A DNA stretch of 64,000 nucleotides from Microbulbifer pacificus (GTDB taxonomy: Bacteria; Pseudomonadota; Gammaproteobacteria; Pseudomonadales; Cellvibrionaceae). Location: positions 124,001 through 188,000 of the forward strand of contig NZ_PREV01000027.1 in NCBI RefSeq assembly GCF_002959965.1, given 5' to 3'. Positions within the stretch are counted from its first letter, which is position 1. Every line of letters starts with the position of its first letter. Below the pieces are notes generated by a model. It searched no databases and was not told the origin of the DNA. It worked only from the letters and a program-made list of their open reading frames with translations. A program made the translations under genes and the position numbers. Positions 42,757 to 53,247 of this stretch are shown piece by piece.

Positions 42757-43782
42757 TCAATTCCATCCCGCCAGAACTATCTTGCCGATGGTGCGCCCGG
42801 TTTCCAGTTGTCGGTGGGCGAGGCGCAGGTTGGCAGCGTTGATGGGCTCCACGGTGTCGCCGACCGTGGTCACCAGAGTCTCGTTATCCACCAGTTCCGC
42901 GATCCGGTTCAGTATCCAGCCCTGGTGGTCCATGTCCTCGGTTTCAAACCTGCTGCGGGTGAACATGAATTCCCACACAAAGGTGGCGCTTTTGGGTTTC
43001 AGCAGATTCAGCGGCAGCGGTTCGCGGTTGTCCACGACGCAGCAGATTTTTCCCTGGGGTTTGATGGCGCTGGCCATGGCGGGGAAGTGCTGGTCGGTAT
43101 CGGCGAGGCACAGGATGTAGTCCACCTCCGGAATGCCGATGTCTTTCAATTCCTCATCCACCGGGTTGCGGTGATTGACCACATGGCTCGCACCCATTTG
43201 TTTTACCCAGATACTGGATTTGGTGCGTGAGGCCGTGGCGATGACCTTGAGTTTGGCCAGTGAGCGGGCGAGCTGAATGGCGATGGAACCCACGCCACCG
43301 GCGCCGCCGATGATCAGGATAGACTTGCCCGCGTCGGCGCCGGCGCTGGAAATTCCCAGGCGGTCGAACAGGGCCTCCCAGGCGGTGAGACTGGTCAGCG
43401 GCAGGGCCGCAGACGCCGGGTGATCCAGCGTGCGCGGCATTCTGCCGACGATACGCTCGTCCACCAACTGATACTCGCTGTAGCAACCAGGGCGTGTGAC
43501 GTCACCGGCGTAATACACCTGATCGCCCGTGCGGAAGTTTTTCACCGCGCTGCCTACCGCAATGACCTCACCAGCGGCATCCCAGCCGAGAATTCTGGGG
43601 GACGTTTCGGTAACGGCATCCGGCTTGGGCGCGCGGATCTTGGTGTCGACCGGATTGACCGCGATGGCTTTAACGGCAATCAGCAGGTCCCTGGGGCCGG
43701 GTTCCGGTTGATCGACGTTGAGGTCGACAAGGGATTCTTCGCAATCAATGGGCAGGTACTGAAAAAGACCGACAGCTTTCAC
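42757..43782 (-). CDS. Zinc-type alcohol dehydrogenase / quinone oxidoreductase family
   Basis: This 341-residue medium-chain dehydrogenase belongs to the group starting MKAVG-Y/F-x-Q (TIGR02817-like). The GroES-like N-terminal domain reads PGPRDLLIAVKAIAVNPVDT. The NAD(P)H motif IIGGAGGVGSIAIQLA is near residues 150-165. The ending RLAHRQLETGRTIGKIVLAG is typical. The catalytic zinc cysteines of true alcohol dehydrogenases are absent, so it is probably a quinone or enone reductase. GTG at 43782 is the likely start, with GGAG about 8 bases upstream on this strand. The substrate is unknown. Confidence 0.88.
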   Translation of the reverse strand: MKAVGLFQYLPIDCEESLVDLNVDQPEPGPRDLLIAVKAIAVNPVDTKIRAPKPDAVTETSPRILGWDAAGEVIAVGSAVKNFRTGDQVYYAGDVTRPGCYSEYQLVDERIVGRMPRTLDHPASAALPLTSLTAWEALFDRLGISSAGADAGKSILIIGGAGGVGSIAIQLARSLAKLKVIATASRTKSSIWVKQMGASHVVNHRNPVDEELKDIGIPEVDYILCLADTDQHFPAMASAIKPQGKICCVVDNREPLPLNLLKPKSATFVWEFMFTRSRFETEDMDHQGWILNRIAELVDNETLVTTVGDTVEPINAANLRLAHRQLETGRTIGKIVLAGWN

Positions 43783-43928
43783 GCGGGAACTCCATATCCT
43801 TGGTGGTAGTCCTGAGTATCTACATCCGTGATTCAATTTCCGCGCCAGATACTGCCTATGTTTCGGCAGTAATTCTGCAGACGCGGTCGCAGTTTAGTTG
43901 AGCGGGCACCCGTCGGCTGTGACCTGGC

Positions 43929-45122
43929 TCAGACTTCCACGGGCTTGTCAGAGGGAACGCTTTCGGGGGTGTTGTCGGCGTTACGGGAACTGTGTGACAG
44001 GCGGGTTTTGGCGCCGACTCGAAGCCTGCGCTTCTGCCACCACAGGTAGAGCCCGGTGCCAAACAGGAGTGTGGGTGTGAGTCCTGTGAGCAACACCAGC
44101 CAGCGCCCGACGATGCCGAGGGCGTCGCCGTTGTGCAGTGGGAATTGCCAGCGCAGGATCTTGTTGCCGAGAGGGATTTCGGTGACGTTCTGGTGCATCA
44201 GGACTTCGCCGGAATACTGGTCAATACGCACGATGCTGGCGCCGTAGTTGGACCAGACTTCGCCAGCGGCGCGGAAGGTGAGGCCATAGCTGTCTTTGTT
44301 GTCCCTCGGCAGATAGATGCGTTTCAGCACCCCGCCGGGAAATACCTGTTCGCCGATGGCGACAGCCTGGTCCGCAGAAATTGGCGCGCCCTTGTCTGTG
44401 TGCGAGCCGGGGAGGGTTGGACGAGGGGCGACATGGAACAGACTGCCCACCACCGTTTCAACTTGGGACGGGAATACCAGCGCCACGCCGGAAAAGCTGG
44501 TCATCAACAGCAATGGCAGAAAATAGATGCCAAACACCTTGTGGAGATCAAAATAGAAACGGAAGCGGTTGCCGCGGCGGGAGATGGTAAAGGCGCGTTT
44601 CCAGCGGCCTGTACCGGCTTTGAGCGCCTTCGGCCACCACAGTACCGCGCCAGTGATACAGAACGCCATCAGCAACAAGCCCATAAAGCCGACCACCGTC
44701 TTGCCGGTTTTCCCGGCGAGCAGGGTGTAGTGGAGGCGGTACAACCAGGTCATGGTGTAGCTGGTGGTACCCCAGGTGCGCACCGCAAGCACCTCCGCAT
44801 CGGTAGGCGACACGCTGACTTCCACTGGACCGGGAGAGCCTTCCCGGGAGGGAAGACGCACCACATACGGGCTGCCGGGCTGGTACTGGGTCATCAGTCT
44901 CGTGGGGGCGGGATTACCCGGCACCGCCGCCTGCGCCGCAGCGAGAATATCCGCGTAACGGGCTGGCTGACGGGTTGGGTTGAACACTGTGGTGTGTGGT
45001 GCGAGTTTTTCATCCAGCGTGTGATCGAACACCAGCAGGCTGCCGGTGAGTCCGATCAGTGCGAGTAGCAGACCGAGGGTGAGACCGGCGTATTTGTGCA
45101 GGACGAAAAGGGTTTTGCGCAT
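43929..45122 (-). CDS. PepSY-associated transmembrane protein (iron-uptake type)
   Basis: This 397-residue inner-membrane protein has helices at about residues 12-34 (YAGLTLGLLLALIGLTGSLL), 140-162 (VVGFMGLLLMAFCITGAVLW), 195-215 (FGIYFLPLLLMTSFSGVALV) and 345-365 (WLVLLTGLTPTLLFGTGLYL). Periplasmic PepSY-like segments lie between them (ISADQAVAIGEQVFPGG, IDQYSGEVLMHQN). Conserved histidines in helices (HKYAGL, RLHYTLL, DLHKVFG, PLHNGD) are consistent with haem binding, as in PiuB/FoxB-type ferric-siderophore reductases. It lies 59 bases downstream of the TonB-dependent receptor gene in the same direction and is probably co-transcribed under Fur control. Confidence 0.9.
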   Translation of the reverse strand: MRKTLFVLHKYAGLTLGLLLALIGLTGSLLVFDHTLDEKLAPHTTVFNPTRQPARYADILAAAQAAVPGNPAPTRLMTQYQPGSPYVVRLPSREGSPGPVEVSVSPTDAEVLAVRTWGTTSYTMTWLYRLHYTLLAGKTGKTVVGFMGLLLMAFCITGAVLWWPKALKAGTGRWKRAFTISRRGNRFRFYFDLHKVFGIYFLPLLLMTSFSGVALVFPSQVETVVGSLFHVAPRPTLPGSHTDKGAPISADQAVAIGEQVFPGGVLKRIYLPRDNKDSYGLTFRAAGEVWSNYGASIVRIDQYSGEVLMHQNVTEIPLGNKILRWQFPLHNGDALGIVGRWLVLLTGLTPTLLFGTGLYLWWQKRRLRVGAKTRLSHSSRNADNTPESVPSDKPVEV

Positions 45123-45181
45123 CAGTGTAAGCGTCCAACCGGGTTCGCCTGCTCACAGGCGAACGGGTTGCAGGTAAAAAA

Positions 45182-47296
45182 TTAAAACACTTTCGAATAA
45201 GACAGGTTCACCGCGCGCCCCAGGCCCTTGAAGTTGCGGATATCGTTACCCGCAGTCTGGGAGTTGTAGGTGAAGTAGTCTTCGTCGGTGAGATTCTGGA
45301 TACCCAGTGCGAACTCCCCGCCGAGCGCTTTCAGCTGTGCGCTGGCGTCGATGGTGGTGTAACCGTCGAATTCCTTGGTTACCACGCCCGCGCTGTTTTT
45401 GAAATCCCGGTCCAGCAGCCAGTTGGCCTGCACGCGGGTACTGAAATCGTCGCTCCAGTTACGCGCCCAGCTCAGGTTGAAGCGATTGGGGGCAATATTG
45501 CGGCCGTCCAGATCGGTATCCACCTTGCCGTCGTCATCGGAGTCGTAGCGCCCTTCGGTATAGGCGTAACGCGCTTCGATGGTATCGGCGTCGGTGGCGA
45601 ACCACTGGCCGCGCAACTCCAGACCGTCGATATCGGTTTTCTCGCGGCTGACGCTGTAGATACCGTCGTTTCCGAGATTCAAACGCTGGCCGAAATCTGA
45701 ATCCGACGTGTAATAGGCCACCTGGGCAGTGAACGTATCGTTGTGGAAGTCGAGGCCTATTTCCTGGTTTTCGGTGAGGATTGGCTGCATGTCGAGGAAG
45801 CTCTCCACACTCAGATTGGGCTCATCGATTCCACGCAGTACGCGTCCCACGTCCGGCATGGAGAAACCTTCCGAGTAGTTGGCGTAGACCCGCAGGGCGT
45901 CGTTGAACGCGTATGTCGCGCCGATATTTCCGAGGGTCTCACTGAACTCCGGGTTGCCGCCTTCGACAAACTGGCCGCCGTTGTAGGAATACAGCGTGGT
46001 GAAGTCGTCCACCTGTAGCTCGGAAATCTCGTGGCGTACACCCGCGGTGATGGTCATGCGTTCGATGCCGCTGAATTCCGCCTGTGCGTAAGGGGCGATG
46101 CTTTTGTATTTGGTGGGCGGAACCCAGGCGCGGTTGGTAAGGATCAGCTGCTGCCAGGTTTCGTCCTGCAGCAGGTCGACACCGTAGGCGAGGCTTACCG
46201 GTGCGCCGGCGATGTCGTCCTTGATCAGGGTCAGTTTCAGACCGCGTTTTTCCGAATTGTTCTGGGACTGGTCGAATACCTCTTCGCCGTAAGCCGGGTC
46301 CTGAAAGGTTCCACTGGGTGTGCCGCCGTAGGTACCGGCGAAATCCTGGGAGAACGCCTGTGCGCGCAGTTTCTGCCCAAAGAAATCTTCCTTGGCGTAC
46401 TGGAAATTGATCGTAGTGACTTCATTGGACGGCGACTTGCCCGGCACCTCCGCTTTGATGGCTGTCGTGGGAATACCTTCGGAAATGTCTCCGTCGACGC
46501 TCAGCCAGTTGTTGTTACCTTCCACCAGATAGTGGTTGATGGTGAGCTGTACGCGCTGGTCATCCCAGCTGTAGCCGGTCTTGATAAAGGCATTGACGGT
46601 TTCGCTGTCCATGGTATCGCCCTGGGTATTGTCGAAGCCGACAATTTCTCCGTTGGCGTCGTAACTGATACCCGTGTCGCGGTAGGTCACACTCGCCAGG
46701 ACGTCGATGTCATTTACCCTGCCGGAGAGGCTGTAGCTGCCGTTATAGCCGAAGGTGTCGCCGATCTCCTCTGGCTGCAGGCTCGATTCCACTCGCAGGC
46801 TCTGCTGGAATTCGTCGCTGGGGGTGCGGGTCACCAGGTTGATGATACCGCCGGAGGCGCCCATCCCGTGGATGGCGTTGGCGCCGTGAATTACTTCCAC
46901 ACGCTCCAGCATGAGCGGGTCGATCGTGTGGCCGTCGCGGCCGCCGTCGCGGAGAGGGTTGGACTGGGGGACACCGTCAATCAGGTACAGGGGCTTGCGA
47001 CCGCGCAGGCTCTCGCCGGCGCTGGTCATTTTCTGTCGGCTCGGGGAGAAACTCGGAATCAGATTGCCGAGGATGGTGGACAGGTCGCTGGTGGCGGCCA
47101 TCTGCTTGGTCAGTTCCTGCTGGTCGATCAGGGTAACGGTGTTGGGGATGGCGCTCAGGGGCTTTTCGGTGCGGCTGGCGGTGACCACGACTTCCTCGGC
47201 GATGTGCGCGTCGGACTCTGCGGCATTGGCTATGGTGCCGGTGATGGAACTGGCGGCGGTAATTGCCAGGGCGAGTGAAGTGCGTGTCCCGCGCAT
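45182..47296 (-). CDS. TonB-dependent receptor, probably ferric-siderophore
   Basis: This 704-residue outer-membrane receptor has a signal peptide (MRGTRTSLALAITAASSITG, cut near residue 26), then the TonB box region EEVVVTASRTEKPLS. The plug domain includes PLYLIDGVPQSNPLRDGGRD and VEVIHGANAIHGMGASGGII. A 22-strand-type barrel ends in FKGLGRAVNLSYSKVF with the terminal Phe. The ATG at 47296 has GAGGAG about 8 bases upstream; an earlier in-frame ATG is outside the signal peptide. A Fur-box match upstream and the PepSY gene downstream point to iron uptake. The specific ligand cannot be told. Confidence 0.92.
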   Translation of the reverse strand: MRGTRTSLALAITAASSITGTIANAAESDAHIAEEVVVTASRTEKPLSAIPNTVTLIDQQELTKQMAATSDLSTILGNLIPSFSPSRQKMTSAGESLRGRKPLYLIDGVPQSNPLRDGGRDGHTIDPLMLERVEVIHGANAIHGMGASGGIINLVTRTPSDEFQQSLRVESSLQPEEIGDTFGYNGSYSLSGRVNDIDVLASVTYRDTGISYDANGEIVGFDNTQGDTMDSETVNAFIKTGYSWDDQRVQLTINHYLVEGNNNWLSVDGDISEGIPTTAIKAEVPGKSPSNEVTTINFQYAKEDFFGQKLRAQAFSQDFAGTYGGTPSGTFQDPAYGEEVFDQSQNNSEKRGLKLTLIKDDIAGAPVSLAYGVDLLQDETWQQLILTNRAWVPPTKYKSIAPYAQAEFSGIERMTITAGVRHEISELQVDDFTTLYSYNGGQFVEGGNPEFSETLGNIGATYAFNDALRVYANYSEGFSMPDVGRVLRGIDEPNLSVESFLDMQPILTENQEIGLDFHNDTFTAQVAYYTSDSDFGQRLNLGNDGIYSVSREKTDIDGLELRGQWFATDADTIEARYAYTEGRYDSDDDGKVDTDLDGRNIAPNRFNLSWARNWSDDFSTRVQANWLLDRDFKNSAGVVTKEFDGYTTIDASAQLKALGGEFALGIQNLTDEDYFTYNSQTAGNDIRNFKGLGRAVNLSYSKVF

Positions 47297-47451
47297 GCTG
47301 AACTCCTCGGGGAATCGGTTAGTAAATAACGTTGTGAACCACGGTTTATGGTGTGGGTGTGGCAGATCGACTTGCGTCACACTGGCGGGGATAGATGATG
47401 TACCCGCCCGGGTGTCCATTGGACCCGGTAAATTTGGGTCGCGATCATAAA

Positions 47452-47470
47452 GAAAATGAGAATCTTTAAC
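47452..47470 (-). promoter_or_regulatory. Probable Fur box
   Basis: GAAAATGAGAATCTTTAAC matches the 19-base Fur consensus GATAATGATAATCATTATC at 15 positions. It lies 156 bases before the TonB-dependent receptor start, in the A/T-rich stretch of the divergent region that also contains the tRNA promoter. Iron repression of the receptor and PepSY genes is the expected effect. Confidence 0.65.
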
Positions 47471-47553
47471 AATTAACATTTGAGAGCGGATGTCTGCTGA
47501 GTCTTTAATTTCTGTTGATGGGCCGGTGCGTGTAATTAAATGCCAGAAGTGAC

Positions 47554-47582
47554 TTGACTCCCCCGGGGTCGATCAATAGAAT
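47554..47582 (+). promoter_or_regulatory. Sigma-70 promoter of the tRNA/rimP-nusA operon
   Basis: TTGACT (47554-47559) and TAGAAT (47577-47582) are separated by exactly 17 bases. The -10 box is followed by GCGCAGCC, a GC-rich discriminator of the kind found at stringently controlled stable-RNA promoters. It lies about 70 bases before the first initiator tRNA. Confidence 0.8.
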
Positions 47583-47658
47583 GCGCAGCCTCTGAGCGGT
47601 TGGGGTCACCCACCGCAGGAAGTCGAAGTCTTACCAGGTCGATTTCCAGGGTTGTTGG

Positions 47659-47735
<77 letters not shown>

Positions 47736-47791
47736 AATTTCCATTTATACTTCTGAAGTTGTAAGTGGTTGTGAGATCCCAGAGTTGTTGT

Positions 47792-47868
<77 letters not shown>

Positions 47869-47906
47869 AATTCTGTAGGCACAATAATTTGTGACTACGC
47901 AGTTGA

Positions 47907-47927
47907 AGCCCCTGTTAGGGGCTTTTT
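47907..47927 (+). terminator. Intrinsic terminator after the initiator tRNAs
   Basis: AGCCCC-TGTTA-GGGGCT followed by TTTT forms a short GC stem with a T tail. It probably ends part of the transcripts and lets a fraction read through into rimP-nusA. Confidence 0.8.
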
Positions 47928-48010
47928 CGTATCTGCGGCAAACGGGTGCGTCCCGGTTTGCCATCCGAATGGGCCGGGAGTCGGCGCCGCGGTTTCTCAT
48001 TCGGGCCGTG

Positions 48011-48041
48011 GGGCTAGCTTCGCTGCCCATTTTTTGTTTTT
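48011..48041 (+). terminator. Second terminator-like hairpin before rimP
   Basis: GGGC-T-AGC (48011-48018) pairs with GCT-GCCC (48022-48028) around a TTC loop, with one bulged T, and is followed by ATTTTTTGTTTTT. It lies 80 bases before rimP, so it may serve as an attenuator of the translation-factor operon. Another hairpin, GGCAAAC...GTTTGCC (47937-47962), stands between the two terminators. Confidence 0.6.
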
Positions 48042-48119
48042 GCAATCTGCTCCGGCAGTTGCGTATCCGCCCCGGTGGTCGGCAATACAGCCGGCACGAT
48101 CGCGGGTCAAAGTGGTGAT

Positions 48120-48596
48120 ATGGCAAGCAAACGCGAACTTTTGGAAGAGCTTCTGGCTCCGGTGGTTGAATCACTGGGTTGTGAACTGTGGGGGATTGAG
48201 TATCAGACCCACGGCCGCAATGCCCTGCTGCGCATTTACATTGATGCGGAAGAGGGCGTCACTGTGGAAGACTGCGAGAAGGTCAGCCGCCAGGCGAGTG
48301 CGGTGCTGGATGTGGAAGACCCCATCAGCGGTAATTACACCCTGGAGGTTTCCTCTCCGGGTATGGATCGTCCGCTGTACAAGCTTGAACAGTTTGAGCG
48401 CTTCACTGGTGCTCAGGTGGAAGTCCGCCTGCGCATGCCTCTGGAGGGTCAGCGCAAGTGGCGTGGCCTGCTGGCGGGTGTTGAGGGCGACGAAGTCGTC
48501 CTGCGCATCGACAGTGAAAATGAATACCTGCTGCCGATCGATAGCATCGAGCGGGCGAATGTGATTCCGCAGTTCGAGAGCGGAAAAAAGAAGTAA
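48120..48596 (+). CDS. rimP: Ribosome maturation factor RimP
   Basis: This 158-residue protein is needed for late 30S subunit maturation. The N-terminal domain shows [18 protein letters not shown] and [16 protein letters not shown]. The conserved link [15 protein letters not shown] and a C-terminal SH3-like domain ([16 protein letters not shown]) follow. The ATG at 48120 ([12 protein letters not shown]) fits the family start; the upstream in-frame GTG-type extension does not. It precedes nusA, as in most gammaproteobacteria. Confidence 0.95.
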   Translation: MASKRELLEELLAPVVESLGCELWGIEYQTHGRNALLRIYIDAEEGVTVEDCEKVSRQASAVLDVEDPISGNYTLEVSSPGMDRPLYKLEQFERFTGAQVEVRLRMPLEGQRKWRGLLAGVEGDEVVLRIDSENEYLLPIDSIERANVIPQFESGKKK

Positions 48597-48773
48597 CGCA
48601 TTCGCCGCACTGCCCGCTCAGGTAATTGCCAATGCGGGTATAACGGTATTTGGGCCCGGGCTTTCCGGGATTATTTTGTAGGGCAATGCAGAAGTAGCAG
48701 GTGGGAATGGCACACGTGTCGCTCACCATGGCATTGAATTAAAAGCACGTAGCGTTTTTGAAGAGGCAGCTGC

Positions 48774-50270
48774 ATGAACAAAGAAATCTTGCTGGTAGCC
48801 GAGGCGGTTTCCAACGAGAAAGGCGTTGACCGGGATATTATTTTCCAGGCAATCGAGGCGGCCCTGGCAACGGCCACCAAGAAGCGCTACGACGAAGATT
48901 CCACCATTCAGGTGATCATTGATCGTCGCACCGGTGATTACGAAACGTTCCGCAGTTGGGAAGTGGTGGACGACGAAACCCTGGCAGAACTGGGTACCCA
49001 GTTCACCCTGGAAGAAGCGCACGAGAAAGATCCCGAACTGAAAGCCGGTGATGTGTACCGTGAACAGGTGGAAAACGTCGAGTTCGGCCGCATTGCTGCG
49101 CAAACCGCCAAACAGGTGATTGTGCAGAAAGTGCGTGAAGCCGAGCGCGCCAAGATCGTCGACGAGTATCGCGATCGCGTCGGCGACCTGATCAGTGGCA
49201 CCGTGAAAAAAGTGACCCGCGATTTTATCGCTGTGGACTTGGGTAATAACGCCGAAGCGCGCCTGCCGCGCGACCAGCTGGTTGGCCGTGAGATTTTCCG
49301 TCTCGGCGATCGTGTGCGCGCCATCCTGAAGGAAATCCTGCCGGAAGCCCGCGGCCCGCAGCTGATGCTGAGCCGTTCCTGTCCGGAAATGCTGATCGAG
49401 CTGTTCCGCATTGAGGTGCCGGAGATCTCCGAACAGGTGATCGAGATCAAGGGCGCCGCGCGCGATCCGGGCCTGCGCGCCAAGATCGCGGTGAAAACCA
49501 ACGATGGCCGTATCGACCCGGTGGGCGCCTGCGTGGGCATGCGCGGTGCGCGTGTACAGGCCGTTTCCAACGAGCTGTCCGGCGAGCGTGTGGATATCGT
49601 GCTGTGGGACGACAATCCCGCCCAGTTCGTGATCAACGCCATGGCCCCGGCGGAAATCGAATCCATCGTTGTGGATGAGGACGCAGGTTCCATGGACGTG
49701 GCGGTTGCGGAAGAAAATCTGGCGATGGCCATCGGCCGCAGCGGCCAGAACGTGCGCCTGGCGTCCGAGTTGACCGAGTGGCAGATCAACGTGATGAGCG
49801 TTGATGCCTGGCAGGCCAAGCAGGAAGCTGAATCCGGCAGCATCATCGAAGTGTTCATGGAACGCCTGGATATCGACGAAGACGTGGCCGGCGTTCTGGT
49901 GGATGAAGGTTTCACCAGCCTGGAGGAAGTGGCCTACGTACCGATGGAAGAGATGCTGTCCATCGAAGGTTTTGATGAAGAAATTGCAGAAGAACTGCGC
50001 GCCCGTGCCAAGGACGCCCTGCTGACTCAGGCGCTGGCTTCCGAAGAACAGCTGGATGCCGGTGAACCCCAGGAAGATCTTCTGAACATGGAAGGCATGG
50101 ATCGTCAGTTGGCGTTCCAGCTGGCGAGCCGCGGTGTGGCCTCCATGGAAGACCTGGCGGAGCAGGCGGTCGACGACCTGCTGGATATTGAAGGTATGGA
50201 CGAAGAGCGCGCTGCTGCGCTGATCATGAAAGCCCGCGAACCCTGGTTCGCCGACGACAGTGATCAATAA
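48774..50270 (+). CDS. nusA: Transcription termination/antitermination factor NusA
   Basis: This 498-residue RNA-polymerase-binding factor begins with an N-terminal domain ([19 protein letters not shown]). An S1 domain spans about 135-200 ([20 protein letters not shown]) and the KH domains follow ([35 protein letters not shown]). Two C-terminal acidic helix-hairpin repeats ([40 protein letters not shown]) are as in E. coli NusA (495 residues). GAGG lies 7 bases before the ATG. NusA also regulates its own operon in E. coli, and the hairpins on both sides fit such control. Confidence 0.98.
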   Translation: MNKEILLVAEAVSNEKGVDRDIIFQAIEAALATATKKRYDEDSTIQVIIDRRTGDYETFRSWEVVDDETLAELGTQFTLEEAHEKDPELKAGDVYREQVENVEFGRIAAQTAKQVIVQKVREAERAKIVDEYRDRVGDLISGTVKKVTRDFIAVDLGNNAEARLPRDQLVGREIFRLGDRVRAILKEILPEARGPQLMLSRSCPEMLIELFRIEVPEISEQVIEIKGAARDPGLRAKIAVKTNDGRIDPVGACVGMRGARVQAVSNELSGERVDIVLWDDNPAQFVINAMAPAEIESIVVDEDAGSMDVAVAEENLAMAIGRSGQNVRLASELTEWQINVMSVDAWQAKQEAESGSIIEVFMERLDIDEDVAGVLVDEGFTSLEEVAYVPMEEMLSIEGFDEEIAEELRARAKDALLTQALASEEQLDAGEPQEDLLNMEGMDRQLAFQLASRGVASMEDLAEQAVDDLLDIEGMDEERAAALIMKAREPWFADDSDQ

Positions 50271-50285
50271 GCTGGATACCCCAGT

Positions 50286-50327
50286 GCCGGGCGCAAGCCC
50301 GGCCACGCGCACCGATGTCGGGTGCGC
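50286..50327 (+). other. Two adjacent hairpins between nusA and infB
   Basis: GCCGGGC-GCAA-GCCCGGC (50286-50303) has a GNRA tetraloop and a perfect 7-bp stem. GCGCACC...GGTGCGC (50307-50327) follows after three bases, with a seven-base loop. No T run is present. They may protect or process the mRNA in the 146-base gap. Confidence 0.6.
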
Positions 50328-50416
50328 GCCACGAATTGCCTGCGATGCAGGTCAAGGGTGGAGCAGCAAAATGCATTGAAGCTGCTCTGCCACCAAGTGA
50401 CTTTTTAGGAGAGAGA

Positions 50417-53215
50417 ATGGCCGAAGTAACAGTTAGCGAACTCGCCAAATCGGTTGGTGCCACCGAAGAGCGTCTGCTCAAGCAGATGCAGGAAGCGGGT
50501 TTGCCCCACACTTCAGCGGATGCGAAGGTATCGGCGGAAGAAAAACAGGTCCTGCTCAACTTCCTGAAAAGCAGTCACGGGGAGCAGAGCGCTTCACCTC
50601 GTAAAATCACCCTCAAGCGCAAAACCACCACGACACTGAAAACCGGATCTGGCGCCGGCCGTAAAACCGTGAACGTGGAAGTGCGCAAGAAACGCACCTA
50701 CGTCAAACGTGCCGACGCGGATGAAGCCGAGCAGCCGGAAGTGGATACCTCTGCATTGCTGAAGGCTGAGGAAGAGCTGGCCGCTGCCGAGAAAGCCGCC
50801 GCCGAGCGCGCGCGCGCCGAGCAGGAGGCTGCTGAAGCCGAGGCCAAGGCGCGTGCCGAAGCGGAAGCCAAGGCCCGCCAGGAAGAGGAAGAAGCTGCAA
50901 AGGCCCAGGCAGAAGCGGAAGCCAAAGCCGCACAGGATGCTGCCAAACCTGCGGAAGAAAAGGTCGAGGCCCAGGCCGAAGTCAAGCCCGAGCCCGAAAC
51001 CCCGGCTGTCCGCTCCAGTTATGTCGACGATATTGAAGCCATGCGTCTGGCGGCCATCGAGCGTCGTAAGAAAGAAGATGAGCGCGAAGCGGCCGAGCTT
51101 GAAGAGAAAAAAGCACGTGTGGAAGCCGAGCGCGCACGTGTTGAGCAGGAACAGAAAGAACGCGCTGAGAACGTTAAGCGCAAAGATGCCGCCGAAGCCG
51201 AGAAGGCCGCTGCCCCCCGTCGTAAGCACGAGGCTGTTGATGTCGTCAGCCGCGACGAAGACGATGACGAGCCGCGCAAACGCCGTGGTGGCCGCCGCAG
51301 CAAGACGGGTCCGAAAAAATCCAGCCGGACTTCTCTTTTCGATGCGGCATTGGAGGTCTTCGACAGTGACGAAGAGGAAAAGCGCAGCACGCGTTCCCTT
51401 TCTCGCCCGACGCTGAAAATCAAGAATACGCACGGCTTCAAAAAGCCGACAGGAAAGCAAGTGTACGAAGTGCAACTGGGCGAGACGATCACCGTCGGCG
51501 ATCTCGCCAAGCAGTTGAATATCAAGGCCGGCGAACTGATCAAACGCCTGATGAAAATGGGCGAAATGGCCACCATTAATCAGAGCCTGGATCGCGATAC
51601 CGCGACCCTGATCGTGGAAGAACTGGGCCACAAAGTGGTGTTGCGTTCCGAGAACGAGCTGGAAGAGCAATTGGTTGCCCAGTCCCAGCAGGTGGACGGT
51701 GAGGAAGTATCCCGTGCGCCGGTGGTTACCGTTATGGGCCACGTCGACCACGGCAAAACCTCGCTGCTGGACTACATCCGCAACACCAAAGTGGTATCTG
51801 GTGAGGCCGGTGGCATTACCCAGCACATCGGTGCCTACCGGGTGCCGACCAGCCACGGCGAGATCGCCTTCCTGGATACTCCCGGTCACGCCGCGTTTAC
51901 CGCCATGCGTGCCCGCGGCGCCCAGGCGACCGACGTGGTGATCCTGGTGGTCGCGGCGGACGACGGCGTGATGCCGCAGACCGAGGAAGCCATCGCCCAC
52001 GCCAAGGCAGCGGGCGTACCGCTGGTAGTCGCGATCAACAAATGTGACAAGGAAGCGGCCGATCCCGACCGTGTGAAGAACGAACTGGCGGCCAAAGACG
52101 TGATCCCGGAAGACTGGGGTGGCGACACCCAGTTCGTACAGGTGTCTGCACACACCGGTCAGGGCATCGACGAGCTGCTGGAAGCGGTTTCCCTGCAGGC
52201 GGAAATGCTGGAACTGAAAGCCAAGGTGGGTGTGCCCGCCACCGGTGTAGTAATCGAAGCGCGTCTTGAAAAAGGCCGCGGTGTGGTTGCCACCCTGCTG
52301 GTGCAGAACGGCGAACTGAAGCGCGGCGATATCGTACTGGCCGGTCAGAGCTTCGGCCGCGTGCGCGCCATGACCAACGAACTGGGCAAGTCCGTGAAAG
52401 ACGCGGGCCCGTCCACCCCGGTAGAACTGCTCGGCCTCGATAGCACGCCGAACGCCGGTGACGAGTTCCTGGTGGTAGCCGACGAGCGCAAGGCCCGCGA
52501 AGTGGCGGAGCAGCGCGCCGAGAAAGAGCGTTCCGAGCGTATGCAGCGCCAGCAGGCGGCCAAGCTCGAGAACATGTTCGCGAACATGGAAGCCGGCGAG
52601 AAGAAAGTCCTGCCGGTGGTGCTCAAGACCGACGTGCGTGGTTCTCTGGAAGCCATTCAGTCTGCGCTGATGGACATCGGCAACGAAGAAGTTTCCGTGA
52701 CCGTGGTATCCAGTGGCGTCGGCGGCATTGCCGAGAACGACGTCAACCTGGCGTTGACCTCCGGTGCCATCATCCTCGGCTTCAACACCCGTGCCGACGT
52801 GGCCGCGCGCAAACTGGCGGAAACCGAGAGTGTGGAGATCCGCTACTACAGCGTGATCTATAACCTCCTGGACGAAGTAAAGCAGGCACTGTCCGGCATG
52901 CTGGATCCGGAGGTTCGCGAGGAGATCGTGGGTATCGCCGAGGTGCGCGATGTGTTCCGCTCACCCAAGTTTGGCGCCATTGCCGGTTGTATGGTCACCG
53001 AGGGTTCGGTGTACCGCAACAAGCCGATCCGTGTACTGCGCGACAACGTGGTGATCTACCAGGGCGAACTGGAGTCCCTGCGTCGCTTCAAGGACGACGT
53101 GTCCGAAGTCCGCAACGGCATGGAGTGTGGTATTGGCGTTAAAGACTACAATGACGTCAAGCCCGGCGACCAGATCGAGGTCTACGACATCACCAAAGTA
53201 GCCCGCGAGCTGTAA
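50417..53215 (+). CDS. infB: Translation initiation factor IF-2
   Basis: This 932-residue GTPase brings initiator tRNA to the 30S subunit. The IF2-N domain ([20 protein letters not shown]) is followed by a long Ala/Glu/Lys-rich helical region (about residues 100-320). A second IF2-N-like domain is around 345-400 ([20 protein letters not shown]). The G domain has GHVDHGKT at 441-448, DTPGHAAF near 487 and NKCD near 541. Domains II-IV follow to the end. The ATG at 50417 has AGGAGAGAG directly upstream. Co-transcription with the initiator tRNAs links the two partners of initiation. Confidence 0.98.
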   Translation: MAEVTVSELAKSVGATEERLLKQMQEAGLPHTSADAKVSAEEKQVLLNFLKSSHGEQSASPRKITLKRKTTTTLKTGSGAGRKTVNVEVRKKRTYVKRADADEAEQPEVDTSALLKAEEELAAAEKAAAERARAEQEAAEAEAKARAEAEAKARQEEEEAAKAQAEAEAKAAQDAAKPAEEKVEAQAEVKPEPETPAVRSSYVDDIEAMRLAAIERRKKEDEREAAELEEKKARVEAERARVEQEQKERAENVKRKDAAEAEKAAAPRRKHEAVDVVSRDEDDDEPRKRRGGRRSKTGPKKSSRTSLFDAALEVFDSDEEEKRSTRSLSRPTLKIKNTHGFKKPTGKQVYEVQLGETITVGDLAKQLNIKAGELIKRLMKMGEMATINQSLDRDTATLIVEELGHKVVLRSENELEEQLVAQSQQVDGEEVSRAPVVTVMGHVDHGKTSLLDYIRNTKVVSGEAGGITQHIGAYRVPTSHGEIAFLDTPGHAAFTAMRARGAQATDVVILVVAADDGVMPQTEEAIAHAKAAGVPLVVAINKCDKEAADPDRVKNELAAKDVIPEDWGGDTQFVQVSAHTGQGIDELLEAVSLQAEMLELKAKVGVPATGVVIEARLEKGRGVVATLLVQNGELKRGDIVLAGQSFGRVRAMTNELGKSVKDAGPSTPVELLGLDSTPNAGDEFLVVADERKAREVAEQRAEKERSERMQRQQAAKLENMFANMEAGEKKVLPVVLKTDVRGSLEAIQSALMDIGNEEVSVTVVSSGVGGIAENDVNLALTSGAIILGFNTRADVAARKLAETESVEIRYYSVIYNLLDEVKQALSGMLDPEVREEIVGIAEVRDVFRSPKFGAIAGCMVTEGSVYRNKPIRVLRDNVVIYQGELESLRRFKDDVSEVRNGMECGIGVKDYNDVKPGDQIEVYDITKVAREL

Positions 53216-53247
53216 TCATCTATCACCCCGGTGCATGCCGGGGGCCC

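Noticed and set aside
47583..47658. A third tRNA between the promoter and the first initiator tRNA
   Set aside because: GCGGTTGGGGTCACCCACCGC forms a hairpin but no cloverleaf, T loop or acceptor stem is present.
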